64,000 nt of DNA from an uncultured Corynebacterium sp. (GCF_946222985.1 NZ_CAMIFY010000003.1:1-64000), one strand, 5' to 3'. Positions 16,589 through 25,740 are shown, counted from the stretch's first letter. Program-made: numbers and translations. The notes: generated by a model from the sequence alone, not told the origin.

Positions 16589-16632
16589 CTGGGGTTTTCA
16601 CCTGCGGCTGCCGCATGGTGCGGTTCCTTTTT

Positions 16633-16643
16633 GCTTTGCGACG
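16633..16643 (-). repeat. 11-base word CGTCGCAAAGC, copy 2
   Basis: Exact copy on the minus strand, intergenic, 45 bp after orphan gene B. Extended on the minus strand to GGAGCGTCGCAAAGC, shared with copies 6 and 7. Confidence 0.8.
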
Positions 16644-16706
16644 CTCCGAGCGCGCCGTGGCACCTCCGCCGCGGCTCCTCATTTCGCGGCGCCACCCCAC
16701 GTGGTC

Positions 16707-16740
16707 TCAACCTCCACCGCACCGACTTTCAACCTCCACC
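16707..16740. repeat. 12-bp direct repeat, 22-bp period
   Basis: TCAACCTCCACC occurs at 16707-16718 and again at 16729-16740. The spacing equals two helical turns, which would place both on one face of the DNA; they lie about 75 bp upstream of the HNH-gene -35 element. Confidence 0.55.
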
Positions 16741-16813
16741 AAAGCCCCACACTCGTTCACCTGTTCGATACGCAATCGACGCCAAACCTTCACCGCAAAC
16801 AGTCGAACTCACC

Positions 16814-16841
16814 TTGCCACGGGTTCGAACACATGTATGAT
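16814..16841 (+). promoter_or_regulatory. promoter of the HNH endonuclease gene
   Basis: TTGCCA (16814-16819), 16-bp spacer, TATGAT (16836-16841), one of the best sigma-A type promoters in the window. The transcript would have a leader of about 95 nt ending in AGGGGG 7 nt before the ATG. Confidence 0.6.
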
Positions 16842-16943
16842 GGAACGTGACGGGCAGTACCGGGGGACACGGGGAAAACGCACTGTACAATCCCCGGGGA
16901 TTGCCGCCACTTCGCTCATCACATGTCCCCAGGGGGATGCGAC

Positions 16944-18806
16944 ATGACATTCGAAGACGACAACCTAGAACCGGACAAAGACGACAACGAGGGCCCCGAC
17001 CAGGGCCACGATTCGGGCAAGGATCAGGACCGCAGTCAACCTTCCGAATCCACGGACCCACCGCCCGGCAAACGCTGGGTCACCCAACGCGACGACGACG
17101 CACTCACCGGACTGTCCCGGGCCCGCAACCTCGCCGACCTCAACATGGCCCTCGCCTGCACGCCCGCAGGCGACAAGGACGTCGACTCGCATGCCGCCAC
17201 CATCACCACCCGCATCGGTGCGGGCAAAACACAAGCTCTGCAGTACTGCGACGTCGGCCTGATGCTCGCCCGCATGCCGAGACTGCTGGTCTTCTGCCGC
17301 ACCGGCGCACTGCCGCTGTATCACCTGACCAAAATCGCAGCGGCCGTCACCGCGGTCTCCGACGACAACATCGCCGAAGTCGAGACCCGCATCCTCGCCT
17401 ACCTCACCCCACGTCGTGATCTCCAGGCACTGCCCGGGGCCCGACTGCTGCGCAAGGAGATCGGTGCGATCGTCGAGGACATCGAACCCATCTCCACCCC
17501 ACCCGACGAAGACGACGACCCCAAACCACCCGCCGGCGAGTCCTACTACGTCGACAACGAGCACCCCGGCGAGCACGGCGAGATGCACGCCATCCTCCGC
17601 AAGGACCGGATGGCCGAGTTCGACGCCACCGTCCGCGCCATCCGCGATGCGAAGACCAACGCCGGGCAACAATGCTCCCTCGGCGACGCGCTGATGCACA
17701 TGTGTCGCGGCACCGCCGACGGCGTGAAAGTCACGATGAACATCTACGCCGACGCCGATGGTGACGAGCAGTCCATGCGTGTGTGGCTCGACGGCGCCGG
17801 CTGGCTGCCGGGCTACCTGACCAAGCAATGGCTCGAGCGCGCCGACGAGGCCCGCTTGTCCTCTGATTCGGCGACCACCGGCTACGCCCCGACATCCGCA
17901 CAGAAAGCCCGTGTTCGCGGCCGGGATGGGGGGTGCCGGTTTCCGGGGTGCACGGTGCCGGCGCATCGATGTCAGATCGACCACGTCATCAACTACGACC
18001 CGAATGCCCCGGTCAACCCGTTGTTCAAGACCAACGCGACCAGGAACACCTCGAACACCACGGCCACGAATACGACGAATGAAGCGCCGGCCAACCGGCA
18101 CCCGGTGGGCCTGTCGGCGTACCTCGACTGGCTCACCGGGAAAGGCACCGCGAAGGCCACCCCGGGAATGAACACACCAAACGGGTATCTACCTGGCAGT
18201 GATTCACATGGAAGAGGCATCACGGACACGTGGAATCTCCAGTGTTTATGCCAGCATCACCACAACCTGAAGACCTCGCGGCATTGGCGAGCGACGATGC
18301 ACGACGACGGCTCGGTGACGTGGACCGATCATGAAGGAACCGCCAGCGCTACGACGGTGCCCTATGGACCGACGGCGCACATCAAACGCCAGACCTTCGA
18401 TCAGCGCGCCACTCGCATCACCGCGACGATTCGCGGCAACAACACCCGGCGCCTGCACGCCGAAGCAGAGGCCGCCGCGGCCCAAGAGCTCGCCGAAGAC
18501 GAAGCCGCGATTAGGGAGCACGCCCGTGCAACCGCGAGGTTCGAGGCGGAGATGGCCGAATTCATCGCCGGCCCGCTGAACTCAACCGATCCGGATGTGG
18601 CGGAACAAGCGCAGTGTCTGGTCGACGCCGCCGATGACGGGTGGCCGACGACCGACGACCCGATGTGGGCACGGTCGGAATCGCGAGCATCAACGCGGAT
18701 GGGACGACGAGGAAGCACCCCGAAATGTCACCGCGCCGACATTGATGCGGTGGCCGCCCCGAAACCGCCGCAACCGTTGGGGCCGATCCCGGGCATCCCG
18801 TTCTGA
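16944..18806 (+). CDS. DUF222 / HNH endonuclease domain protein
   Basis: 620 residues of the DUF222-HNH (13E12-like) family common in actinobacteria. The long N-terminal DUF222 part is alpha-helical, with an acidic start. The HNH centre is split: CRFPGCTVPAHRCQIDHVI (about residues 330-349) and LQCLCQHHHNLK (about 431-440), with an inserted Asn/Thr-rich stretch between them. Zn-binding Cys pairs and the catalytic His are present, so a nuclease activity is plausible. The C-terminus is helical, Ala/Glu-rich. These genes are often multi-copy and behave like mobile or selfish elements. Base use is less GC-rich than its neighbours. ATG at 16944 was chosen because of the AGGGGG ribosome site. Confidence 0.85.
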   Translation: MTFEDDNLEPDKDDNEGPDQGHDSGKDQDRSQPSESTDPPPGKRWVTQRDDDALTGLSRARNLADLNMALACTPAGDKDVDSHAATITTRIGAGKTQALQYCDVGLMLARMPRLLVFCRTGALPLYHLTKIAAAVTAVSDDNIAEVETRILAYLTPRRDLQALPGARLLRKEIGAIVEDIEPISTPPDEDDDPKPPAGESYYVDNEHPGEHGEMHAILRKDRMAEFDATVRAIRDAKTNAGQQCSLGDALMHMCRGTADGVKVTMNIYADADGDEQSMRVWLDGAGWLPGYLTKQWLERADEARLSSDSATTGYAPTSAQKARVRGRDGGCRFPGCTVPAHRCQIDHVINYDPNAPVNPLFKTNATRNTSNTTATNTTNEAPANRHPVGLSAYLDWLTGKGTAKATPGMNTPNGYLPGSDSHGRGITDTWNLQCLCQHHHNLKTSRHWRATMHDDGSVTWTDHEGTASATTVPYGPTAHIKRQTFDQRATRITATIRGNNTRRLHAEAEAAAAQELAEDEAAIREHARATARFEAEMAEFIAGPLNSTDPDVAEQAQCLVDAADDGWPTTDDPMWARSESRASTRMGRRGSTPKCHRADIDAVAAPKPPQPLGPIPGIPF

Positions 18807-18889
18807 TGTCCGAGCTGCCTTCTCATTCGGTGATCGATCCAACAAACAGGCTCATTCTCGGAGGTCCGGGTTGCGCAAGGGGCGGGGGA

Positions 18890-19891
18890 CTATCGAACGT
18901 CGTCCGTCTCGCCGTGCAAACGGTCGAGCCGGGCATTGATGTCGCCGGCCAAGTCCTCGGCCGTCCCGTCGGGAACGACGAAGGTCCAATTGGTCCCCGT
19001 CGTATCGACGTCGAGTGCTTCGCCCGACCGGGAAGCGACGGCGATGCGCTTTCCCCGTGCCCCCGGGTAGTCGACGCCACGGATGCCCACGCCCCCTGAA
19101 TCGCCCCAGTCGTACCGGGCCGGGCGAGCGGCGGTGATCGTCTCCAAGGGGATCGACTCACCGATGAGGGCCCGGAGCCGCACGGCGTCGTCGTCGACGC
19201 GAAGGGCGACCACGTACGTCTGGATCGCGTACACCGAGCTCAAAAGCAGAATCAGGAAGAAAACGACGGAAATGAACAAGGAGGCCAGCGCCGCCGCGAA
19301 AAAGGCGACGGCCAGGACCTTCATTCCCGTCGACGTCATTGTCCGCACCGGCTCGCTGCGGGGACCGCGGGGCAGCGCCGGATCGGGCGCCGACGTGGCG
19401 GGGGACGACGGGACGTCGCGGAGTGCCACCGCGGTTGCAACTCCCACGGCCAAGCCGATGCCGGTGCCGATGATCGACCACGACGAACCCAACATGACGC
19501 CCTCCGCCGACGCCCGATCAAGCTGGGGGACGACCGTATCGGGGAGGAGCCCGAACATGGAACCCGTTAACACGGTGGACCCCGGTCCGATCGTGCGCCG
19601 CAGGATCCTCGGGTGCCCGCGCCACGAGCCGATCAGGCCAATGAGCAAAATAAAGGGCAGTATCATGACGACGGCGATCTTCAGAATCCCGGTCACGTCG
19701 CCGAAGCCGTCGGCCTCACCGGCCCCGTTGAAATGCGTCGCGATCGGATCCGGCAGCCGATCGCGAACCGTCAGCACCCACGCGACGACTCCCGCCACCC
19801 CCAGCAGCGGTGCGACCACGAAACCGAGTAGCGCCGTTATGTCCCATCGGCCGATCGACGAGTCGCCCCGGTCCGTCGTCAAGCCATCCAT
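18890..19891 (-). CDS. DUF1648-type membrane protein (copy 2)
   Basis: A 333-residue membrane protein, paralogue of 12808-13779. It has the same motif VRDRLPDPIATHFNGAGEADGFG after the first membrane segment, about six hydrophobic segments and a soluble C-terminal part with DWGDSGGVGIRG, which matches GDWGGWGYRIGG of copy 1. The ATG at 19891 was chosen; a GTG at 19936 would add 15 residues. It is convergent with the HNH gene. The role is unknown. Both copies lie downstream of a member of the small orphan family, suggesting a duplicated block. Confidence 0.8.
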   Translation of the reverse strand: MDGLTTDRGDSSIGRWDITALLGFVVAPLLGVAGVVAWVLTVRDRLPDPIATHFNGAGEADGFGDVTGILKIAVVMILPFILLIGLIGSWRGHPRILRRTIGPGSTVLTGSMFGLLPDTVVPQLDRASAEGVMLGSSWSIIGTGIGLAVGVATAVALRDVPSSPATSAPDPALPRGPRSEPVRTMTSTGMKVLAVAFFAAALASLFISVVFFLILLLSSVYAIQTYVVALRVDDDAVRLRALIGESIPLETITAARPARYDWGDSGGVGIRGVDYPGARGKRIAVASRSGEALDVDTTGTNWTFVVPDGTAEDLAGDINARLDRLHGETDDVR

Positions 19892-19953
19892 GCCCACCAC
19901 GATGCCCGAAAATCCACCTGCCGCGCTCTCGGACACGCTTCACCAGCCGTGAT

Positions 19954-19983
19954 TTGGCCGCGACCAGGGATTCGTGGCATACT
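19954..19983 (+). promoter_or_regulatory. candidate rplS promoter
   Basis: TTGGCC (19954-19959), 18-bp spacer and TGGCATACT with -10 CATACT (19978-19983). It would produce a leader of about 145 nt before rplS. Confidence 0.4.
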
Positions 19984-20134
19984 GTCCCGGTTGTTCGCGG
20001 GTCCACCGATCTCCCATGGAGTTCCGGGGTGCGCCGCGGCGGCTGAACATGTTTCGGGCATGAACCGGCCGAGCGCCCGAAGGGGAAGTGCCGCCAGGGT
20101 CCTCTGTCCAGCACAGTAGATAGGAAATCATTCC

Positions 20135-20476
20135 ATGAACATTCTCGATAAGGTTGACGCCGCGTCGCTCCGCGACGATATCCCCGACTTCCGCGCCGGT
20201 GACACGGTCGAGGTCAACGTGAAGATCGTCGAGGGCAAGACCGAGCGCGTCCAGATGTTCAAGGGCGTCGTCATCCGTCGTCAGGGCGGCGGCATCCGCG
20301 AGACCTTCACCGTCCGCAAGATTTCGTTCGGCATCGGCGTCGAGCGCACCTTCCCGGTCCACTCCCCGAACATCGACTCCATCAACGTCGTGTTCCGCGG
20401 TGACGTCCGTCGCGCCAAGCTGTACTACCTGCGCAACCTGCGCGGCAAGGCCGCTCGCATCAAGGAGAAGCGCTAA
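20135..20476 (+). CDS. rplS: 50S ribosomal protein L19
   Basis: 113 residues, full family length. [58 protein letters not shown] and the C-terminal [20 protein letters not shown] are the L19 signature. L19 sits at the 30S-50S interface near bridge B8. AGGA lies about 9 nt before the ATG. In many bacteria rplS is in the rpsP-rimM-trmD operon; here 9 kb of unrelated genes separate it from trmD. Confidence 0.96.
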   Translation: MNILDKVDAASLRDDIPDFRAGDTVEVNVKIVEGKTERVQMFKGVVIRRQGGGIRETFTVRKISFGIGVERTFPVHSPNIDSINVVFRGDVRRAKLYYLRNLRGKAARIKEKR

Positions 20477-20514
20477 GCACGAGGAGCTCCGGCTCCACCG
20501 CCCGCTTTTCGACG

Positions 20515-20547
20515 GCGCCGGTCCCACCATCACGGTGGGGCCGGCGC
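20515..20547 (+). terminator. terminator-like hairpin after rplS
   Basis: A 14-bp stem (GCGCCGGTCCCACC with GGTGGGGCCGGCGC, one G-U) and a 5-nt loop, followed only by TTCGTC, so the U-tract is poor. Confidence 0.6.
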
Positions 20548-20602
20548 TTCGTCATGTCCGCGTCGCGCAGCGGGCCTCCCCGGGGGAGACGGGCCCGGGG
20601 CG

Positions 20603-20608
20603 TATAGT
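20603..20608 (+). promoter_or_regulatory. -10 hexamer of lepB, leaderless start
   Basis: TATAGT, 8 nt before the ATG of lepB; no Shine-Dalgarno sequence. Confidence 0.5.
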
Positions 20609-20616
20609 CGCCAACC

Positions 20617-21480
20617 ATGACCGAGGACGATCGCACCGCCGGCGCACGCAGCTCCCAGGGCCCCAGTTGGAGGCCCTCCGGGCGTTCCGAGCAGCGGCCG
20701 ACGGAGTCGACGGAGCCGGGTCCTCGCCGGGCCCGCCATGCGGCCCACGCCTCCGGTGACGGGGAGGCGGCGGAGGAGAAGTCGACGCCCTGGTACATCG
20801 AGATTCCGATCATCATCGTCATCGCGTTGCTCATCAGCGTCGCGGTGCAGACGTTCGTCGGCCGCGTGTACCTGATCCCGTCGGAGTCGATGCAGCCGAC
20901 GCTGAACGGCTGCGAGGGGTGCACGGGCGACCGGATCTGGGTGGACAAGGTGTCCTACCGGTTCTCCGATCCGGAGCCGGGCGACGTCCTGGTGTTCACC
21001 GGGCCGCCGTCGTGGGACGACGCGTTCGTGCCGCAGCGTTCGACCAACCCGGTGGTCAATTCGCTGCAGACGATGGGCAGCTGGATCGGCGTCGTCGCGC
21101 CGGACGAAAATGCGCTGGTCAAGCGAGTCATCGCCACGGGCGGTCAGACGGTGCAGTGCCAGGCCGACGACCCGGGCATCATGGTCGACGGCCGGATGGT
21201 CGACGAGTCGTACACCCTGGCCCCGCCGCAGAATCCCGTCGATCCCGCCACCGGCTCCGATGCGTGCGGAGGCCCCTTCTTCGGCCCCGTCACCATCCCC
21301 GACGATCACCTGTGGATGATGGGCGACAACCGCACCAACTCGCTCGATTCGCGCTACCACCTCGGCGACGAGTTGCAGGGGTCGGTGCCGGTGGACAACG
21401 TCGTGGGCAAGGTCCAGGCCATCATCCTGCCGTTCGACCGCATCGGCGGCGTCGACGATCCGGACATCCAGGGCAATTGA
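20617..21480 (+). CDS. lepB: signal peptidase I
   Basis: A 287-residue type I signal peptidase which releases exported proteins at the outer membrane face. A long Arg/Ser/Glu-rich cytosolic N-terminus (about 57 residues) precedes one membrane segment (about 59-81). The catalytic Ser is in [10 protein letters not shown] (Ser 91), the general-base Lys in [11 protein letters not shown] (about 169), and the box [11 protein letters not shown] lies near the C-terminus. Two Cys in NGCEGCTGD follow the active Ser. It heads the tightly packed lepB-rnhB-DUF2469 group. Confidence 0.95.
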   Translation: MTEDDRTAGARSSQGPSWRPSGRSEQRPTESTEPGPRRARHAAHASGDGEAAEEKSTPWYIEIPIIIVIALLISVAVQTFVGRVYLIPSESMQPTLNGCEGCTGDRIWVDKVSYRFSDPEPGDVLVFTGPPSWDDAFVPQRSTNPVVNSLQTMGSWIGVVAPDENALVKRVIATGGQTVQCQADDPGIMVDGRMVDESYTLAPPQNPVDPATGSDACGGPFFGPVTIPDDHLWMMGDNRTNSLDSRYHLGDELQGSVPVDNVVGKVQAIILPFDRIGGVDDPDIQGN

Positions 21481-22175
21481 CCGCCGCCGCGTGCCTCGAC
21501 CTGCTCCCGCGTCCGCGGTTGCGGGCCCTGACCCAGGACCGGATGTACGAAGTCGCCCTGGCCCGGCGGGGTTTCGGCCCCGTCGCGGGAGTCGACGAGG
21601 CGGGTCGCGGGGCCTGCGCCGGGCCGATCGTCATCTCCGCGTGCGTCATGCCGGAGCGGCCGATCCCGGAGCTCGCCGCGCTGACCGATTCGAAGGCGCT
21701 GTCCGCCAGGACCAGGGAGCGGCTGTTCCCTCTCGTCCTTCGCTTTGCGACGGCCACGTCCACCATCGTGATCCCGGCACCCGACATCGACGCTTTCGGG
21801 ATCCAGCACGCGAACATCTCGGGAATGCGGCGCGCGGTGGAGGGCCTCGACGTGGCGCCGGGCTACGTGCTCACCGACGCGATGCGGGTTCCCGGGCTGC
21901 GGGCGCCGCATTTGCCGATGATCGGGGGCGACGGTGCGGCCCGATGCATCGCCGCCGCGAGTGTCGTCGCCAAAGTGACGAGGGACCGCATTATGTTTGA
22001 CCTCGACGGTGACCTGCCGGGCTACGGCCTGGCGGCCCACAAGGGTTACGGCACCGCCGCGCACATGGCCGCGGTGGAGCTGCTCGGCGCGAGCCGGGAA
22101 CACCGGATGAGTTACGCCAACGTGGCGGCGGCCCATGGTCGCCACCGCAATCAACGAGGGGAGACGCCGACGTGA
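21477..22175 (+). CDS. rnhB: ribonuclease HII
   Basis: RNase HII, which nicks RNA in RNA-DNA hybrids and excises single ribonucleotides. [13 protein letters not shown] (about residue 37) gives the first catalytic Asp and Glu; [13 protein letters not shown], the Asp in YVLTDAM and the segment [14 protein letters not shown] follow, and HKGYGTAAH ends the core. The start is uncertain: TTG at 21477 overlaps the lepB stop, TTG at 21519 gives an N-terminus of typical length, and ATG at 21543 leaves only a short strand before the DEAGRG motif. I prefer an upstream TTG because family members have residues before the MYEVAL position. Confidence 0.9.
   Translation: MTAAACLDLLPRPRLRALTQDRMYEVALARRGFGPVAGVDEAGRGACAGPIVISACVMPERPIPELAALTDSKALSARTRERLFPLVLRFATATSTIVIPAPDIDAFGIQHANISGMRRAVEGLDVAPGYVLTDAMRVPGLRAPHLPMIGGDGAARCIAAASVVAKVTRDRIMFDLDGDLPGYGLAAHKGYGTAAHMAAVELLGASREHRMSYANVAAAHGRHRNQRGETPT
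21742..21752 (-). repeat. 11-base word CGTCGCAAAGC, copy 3
   Basis: Exact copy on the minus strand inside rnhB (codons for FATAT). Confidence 0.8.
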
Positions 22176-22477
22176 GCGCCGAGGACCTGGACAATTACGA
22201 GGCAGAAGTCGAGCTGTCCCTCTACAAGGAGTACCGGGACGTCGTCAGCCAGTTCGCCTACGTCGTGGAGACCGAGCGGCGTTTCTATCTGGCCAACGCC
22301 GTCGAGCTGATCCCGCACAACTCGGAGGGTGAGATCTACTTCGAGGTGCGCATGTCCGACGCATGGGTGTGGGACATGTACCGGCCGGCCCGGTTCGTCC
22401 GCTACGTGCGGGTGATCACGTTCAAGGACGTCAACATCGAGGAGCTCGACAGCCCGGATCTGCGTCTGCCGGACTAG
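22172..22477 (+). CDS. DUF2469 family protein
   Basis: A 101-residue acidic protein conserved in actinobacteria directly after rnh[26 protein letters not shown] and the C-terminal [20 protein letters not shown] are the characteristic ends. Aromatic residues are frequent ([17 protein letters not shown]). No catalytic motif and no known function. The GTG overlaps the rnhB stop (GTGA). Confidence 0.9.
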   Translation: MSAEDLDNYEAEVELSLYKEYRDVVSQFAYVVETERRFYLANAVELIPHNSEGEIYFEVRMSDAWVWDMYRPARFVRYVRVITFKDVNIEELDSPDLRLPD

Positions 22478-22504
22478 TCGTCCACAGCCCGCGATTCATC
22501 CACA

Positions 22505-22540
22505 GAACCCGCCCGCCGGAGGTCCGGCCGGCGGGTTCTT
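22505..22540 (+). terminator. terminator after DUF2469
   Basis: A 15-bp stem with one mismatch (GAACCCGCC...GGCGGGTTC), AGGT loop and a short TT end; closes the lepB-rnhB-DUF2469 unit before yraN. Confidence 0.65.
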
Positions 22541-22556
22541 CGCGTCCGGGCGGGGC

Positions 22557-22994
22557 ATGGTCGCAGGCGTGAACAACGACGAGCAGCAGCGCAGGCACGA
22601 CGGGCCGGACGAACGAGGCGACCGAGGGAAACCAGCGGGGCGGTCGGCGACGAAACGCCTCGGCGACGACGGGGAACGCGCGGCGGTGACGCATTTGACC
22701 GAGCGGGGGCTGCGGTTGATCGACGTCAACGTGCGGGTGGCGCGCGACGAACTCGACGCGGTGTTCGCCGATGGCGACGTGATCGTCGTCGTGGAGGTCA
22801 AGACCCGCTCGACGGCGATGATGGGCACGGGCCTGGAATCGGTCACGCCCGCGAAGCTGCGGCGCATGCGACGCGCCATTGCCGGCTGGCTGCGGGAACG
22901 CGACGTCGGATGGGCGGGGGTGCGCTTCGACGTCGTCGAGGTCGTGCCCGTCGGCGGGGAGTTCGGCATCGAGTGGTTCAGGGACGTGGCGTAG
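22557..22994 (+). CDS. UPF0102 / YraN-family nuclease-like protein
   Basis: 145 residues; the YraN family is related to Holliday-junction resolvases (PD-(D/E)XK fold). Visible: GDDGERAAVTHLTERGLRLIDVNVR, then DELDAVFADGDVIVVVEVKTRST, which supplies the Asp and the E-x-K centre. The first 30 residues are charged and non-conserved. GTG at 22569 is an alternative start. It is followed without a gap by comM and dprA, the usual actinobacterial order, so it may take part in DNA uptake or recombination. Confidence 0.88.
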   Translation: MVAGVNNDEQQRRHDGPDERGDRGKPAGRSATKRLGDDGERAAVTHLTERGLRLIDVNVRVARDELDAVFADGDVIVVVEVKTRSTAMMGTGLESVTPAKLRRMRRAIAGWLRERDVGWAGVRFDVVEVVPVGGEFGIEWFRDVA

Positions 22995-24521
22995 ATGGGC
23001 GTGGGCAGGGCGGTGTCGGTGGCGTTGCAGGGCCTCGACGGGGTCATCGTCGAAGTCGAGGCGGACGTGGGGCGGGGATTGCCGGGGATGCACATCGGCG
23101 GTCTGGGGGACGCGGCGGTGGCCGAGGCGAGGGACAGGGTGCGCACGGCGGCGTTGAACTCCGGATTGACGTGGCCGCGCACGAAGGTCGTGGTGTCGAT
23201 GTCGCCGGCGAGCCTGCGCAAACACGGGTCGGCCTTCGATCTGGCGATCGTGTGCGCCGTGTTGTCGTCGGGGCTCGACGACGGCGAGGCGAGGGGGAGG
23301 CTGTCCCGAACGGCTCTGCTGGGGGAAGTGGGGCTCGACGGCACGGTGCGGCCGGTGCAGGGGGTGTTGCCCGCGGTGTTGGCGGCCAGGGACGCGGGGA
23401 TGCGGTGGGCGGTGGTGCCCGCAGGCAACGTGGAGGAGGCCGCGTTGGTCGGGGGAATCGCCGTGGCCGGCGTGTCCACGCTGCGGCAGCTGTGGCAGTG
23501 GGCCATGACGGGGGGCGGGGTGTGCGAACCCACGGGGGAGGTGGGCGACGACGTCGCACCGGCGGTGCCGGACATGCGCGACGTGCACGGGCAGGACGAC
23601 GCCCGCCATGCGTTGGAAGTCGCCGCCGCCGGGGGCCACCACCTCTTCCTGTCGGGGCCGCCCGGCACCGGCAAGTCGATGCTCGCGTCCCGGTTGCCCG
23701 GGATCCTGCCGCCGATGGCGGATCGCGAGGCGCTGGAGGTCACTGCGGTACATTCCGTGGCCGGCGAGGTGACGGGATTGATCACGCGGCCGCCGTTCGT
23801 CGCGCCGCACCACACGATCAGCGCGGCGGCCTTGCTGGGCGGTGGATCGGGGATGCCGAGGCCGGGTGCGTTGAGCCTGGCGCACGGGGGAGTGCTCTTC
23901 CTCGACGAGGTGACGTTGATGCCCGCACGGGTCCTCGACGCCCTGCGCACCCCGTTGGAGAGGGGAGAGGTGACGTTGCTGCGTTCGCGTCATCACGTCC
24001 GCTACCCGTGCCGGGTGCAACTGGTGATGGCCGCCAACCCATGCCCATGCGGTGCGGCGGACCCGGAGGCGTGCGCCTGCCCGCCCGGGGCCAGGCGCCG
24101 TCATTCTGCGGTGGTGTCCGGTCCGCTGCGCGATCGCATCGACATCCAGTTGTCCATCCATCCCCGGTACTCGACGGTGCGCCCGGAACCGGGGGAGGAA
24201 TCCTCCGCCATCCGCGACCGGGTCATCGCCGCACGGGACAGGGGCAGACGGAGATGGCGGCACATGGAGATCGGCGACGTCGCGGCGAACGCGGAAGTGC
24301 CGGGTCCGCTGTTGCGTCGTCACGCGCCTGCCGACGAGGTGGGCATGGCCTACCTGGAATGCCGCCTGGCCGAGGGGACGGTGACGCAGCGGGGGGTCGA
24401 TCGGGCGTTGCGCGTGGCATGGACCCTCGCCGACCTCGGGGAGAGGGACAGTCCGACTCTCGAGGACGTCGCTGCCGCGTGCGCACTGCACGCTCCCGTC
24501 GACGGGGAGGTGGCGGCATGA
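22995..24521 (+). CDS. ComM/YifB-type Mg-chelatase-like AAA+ ATPase
   Basis: 508 residues. N-terminal Lon-protease-like domain (VEADVGRGLPGMHIGGLGD, PASLRKHGSAFDLAIV) followed by the AAA+ core: P-loop GPPGTGKS (about 220-228), Walker B LFLDEV (about 301), arginine-bearing NPCPCG region with several Cys (AANPCPCGAADPEACACPPG), and the C-terminal Mg-chelatase domain. In naturally transformable bacteria ComM is a hexameric helicase promoting branch migration during integration of taken-up DNA. It starts at the base after the yraN stop and its own stop overlaps the dprA start. Confidence 0.92.
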   Translation: MGVGRAVSVALQGLDGVIVEVEADVGRGLPGMHIGGLGDAAVAEARDRVRTAALNSGLTWPRTKVVVSMSPASLRKHGSAFDLAIVCAVLSSGLDDGEARGRLSRTALLGEVGLDGTVRPVQGVLPAVLAARDAGMRWAVVPAGNVEEAALVGGIAVAGVSTLRQLWQWAMTGGGVCEPTGEVGDDVAPAVPDMRDVHGQDDARHALEVAAAGGHHLFLSGPPGTGKSMLASRLPGILPPMADREALEVTAVHSVAGEVTGLITRPPFVAPHHTISAAALLGGGSGMPRPGALSLAHGGVLFLDEVTLMPARVLDALRTPLERGEVTLLRSRHHVRYPCRVQLVMAANPCPCGAADPEACACPPGARRRHSAVVSGPLRDRIDIQLSIHPRYSTVRPEPGEESSAIRDRVIAARDRGRRRWRHMEIGDVAANAEVPGPLLRRHAPADEVGMAYLECRLAEGTVTQRGVDRALRVAWTLADLGERDSPTLEDVAAACALHAPVDGEVAA

Positions 24522-25705
24522 CGGCGCGCCGGGCGTGGGCCTACGTTGCCCGGGTGGTGGAAGGGCCCCATCCCGAACTCAACGAATTGCTCGGCAGCGT
24601 CGGCCCGGAGGAGACGGCGGAGCGGATCAAACGCCGCACGGGGTTGCCGCCGGCGCTGCTGCGGGCCACGGATGCCCGTCACCACGTGGATCGATCCGAC
24701 GAGGATCTGGCGATGGCGTCGAGACACGGGTTCCGCCTCGTCACGCCGGAGGACGACGAATGGCCCGTCGCCGCCGTGCAGCAGTTCCTCGGGTCATCCG
24801 CGCCGGGCACCGAGGCCGCCCCGCCGCATGCGCTGTGGGTGGCGGGCCGGCGGCTCGACTCGCTGCTCGACGATGCGGTGGCGATCGTCGGCACACGGGC
24901 GGCGACGGCCTACGGGACCCGGATGACGGAGCGGTTGTCCGCCGGGGTCGCTCGTGCGGGGACGACGGTGGTCAGCGGCGGGGCGTTGGGCATCGACGCG
25001 GTGGCCCATCGCACGGCACTGGACGTCGGCGGGCGCACGGTGGTGTTCGCCGCCTGCGGCGCGGGCGTGGACTACCCGGCGGCGCACGCGGCGATGTTCC
25101 GGAGGATGACGGAGACGGGGGCGGTGGTGACCGAGTATCCACCGGGCATCCGGCCGGCGCGGCACCGGTTCCTAACGCGCAACAGGTTGGTCGCGGGGTT
25201 GACGGGCGCGACCGTTCTGGTGGAGGCGGGATGGCGCTCGGGGGCGCGCAACACCGCCGCGTGGGCGCGGCACATGAACCGGCCCGTGGGGGCGGTGCCG
25301 GGCCCGGCGACGTCGGCGTCGTCGACGGGCTGCCACGATGCGATCCGCGAGGGCGACGCGGTGCTCGTCACGTCACCCGAACACGTCCTGGCCCTGTACC
25401 GGGGAGTGGGCACGGTCGACGAGGACGAGCAGTTGGAGTTGGACTGGGCCCCGGATCCGGTGCAGGCGCTCAGCCGCAACGAACTGCGGGTCTACGACGC
25501 GACCCCGCGGGCGGGTGGCGAAGAAGGCTCCGACACGGGCACGATCGCTTCCGAGGCCGCGTTGACCCTGCCGCTGACCATGCACCTGCTCCTGGCGTTG
25601 GAAGGCAAGGGCATGGTGGTCAGAACGGGCAGCACGTGGCGGCGCAGTGGCGCGCCGGGCGGGGGCGACGGAGAGGCGAATGAAAAGTTTTCCGAAAATC
25701 CTTGA
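24518..25705 (+). CDS. dprA: DNA-processing protein DprA/Smf
   Basis: A 395-residue DprA, which loads RecA onto incoming single-stranded DNA. The Rossmann-like core has AIVGTRAATAYG (about 122), VVSGGALGIDAVAHRTAL (about 150) and the end TRNRLVAGLTGATVLVEAG, followed by AVPGPATSASSTGCHDAI. The C-terminal 100 residues form a winged-helix-like end (TLPLTMHLLLALEGKGMVVR). ATG overlaps the comM stop (ATGA). A strong DtxR-type operator and promoter lie just after this gene. Confidence 0.92.
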   Translation: MTARRAWAYVARVVEGPHPELNELLGSVGPEETAERIKRRTGLPPALLRATDARHHVDRSDEDLAMASRHGFRLVTPEDDEWPVAAVQQFLGSSAPGTEAAPPHALWVAGRRLDSLLDDAVAIVGTRAATAYGTRMTERLSAGVARAGTTVVSGGALGIDAVAHRTALDVGGRTVVFAACGAGVDYPAAHAAMFRRMTETGAVVTEYPPGIRPARHRFLTRNRLVAGLTGATVLVEAGWRSGARNTAAWARHMNRPVGAVPGPATSASSTGCHDAIREGDAVLVTSPEHVLALYRGVGTVDEDEQLELDWAPDPVQALSRNELRVYDATPRAGGEEGSDTGTIASEAALTLPLTMHLLLALEGKGMVVRTGSTWRRSGAPGGGDGEANEKFSENP

Positions 25706-25712
25706 TTGGGGG

Positions 25713-25740
25713 TTGCATATTCGTCGCGCCTACGTAATAT
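25713..25740 (+). promoter_or_regulatory. promoter with overlapping DtxR box upstream of xerC
   Basis: TTGCAT (25713-25718), 16-bp spacer, TAATAT (25735-25740). The DtxR-like operator overlaps the end of the -10 and the start site, which would give repression by Fe2+-loaded DtxR. The transcript would enter a 140-nt stretch with a 9-bp hairpin (about 25763-25790) before xerC. Confidence 0.55.

Larger units (their letters stand above)
16589..16943. other. 355-bp gap before the HNH gene
   Basis: AT-richer than the surroundings. It holds one copy of the 11-base word (16633-16643), a 12-bp direct repeat TCAACCTCCACC at 16707-16718 and 16729-16740 (22-bp period, two helical turns), and a good promoter at 16814-16841. 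No coding frame that I can support. Confidence 0.6.

Noticed and set aside
18807..18889. Looked for a terminator between the convergent HNH and DUF1648 genes
   Set aside because: No stable stem with a U-tract was found.
22431..24491. Minus-strand open frame of 686 codons opposite yraN and comM
   Set aside because: Arg/His/Pro-rich shadow translation; the plus strand has well-supported genes with Walker motifs.
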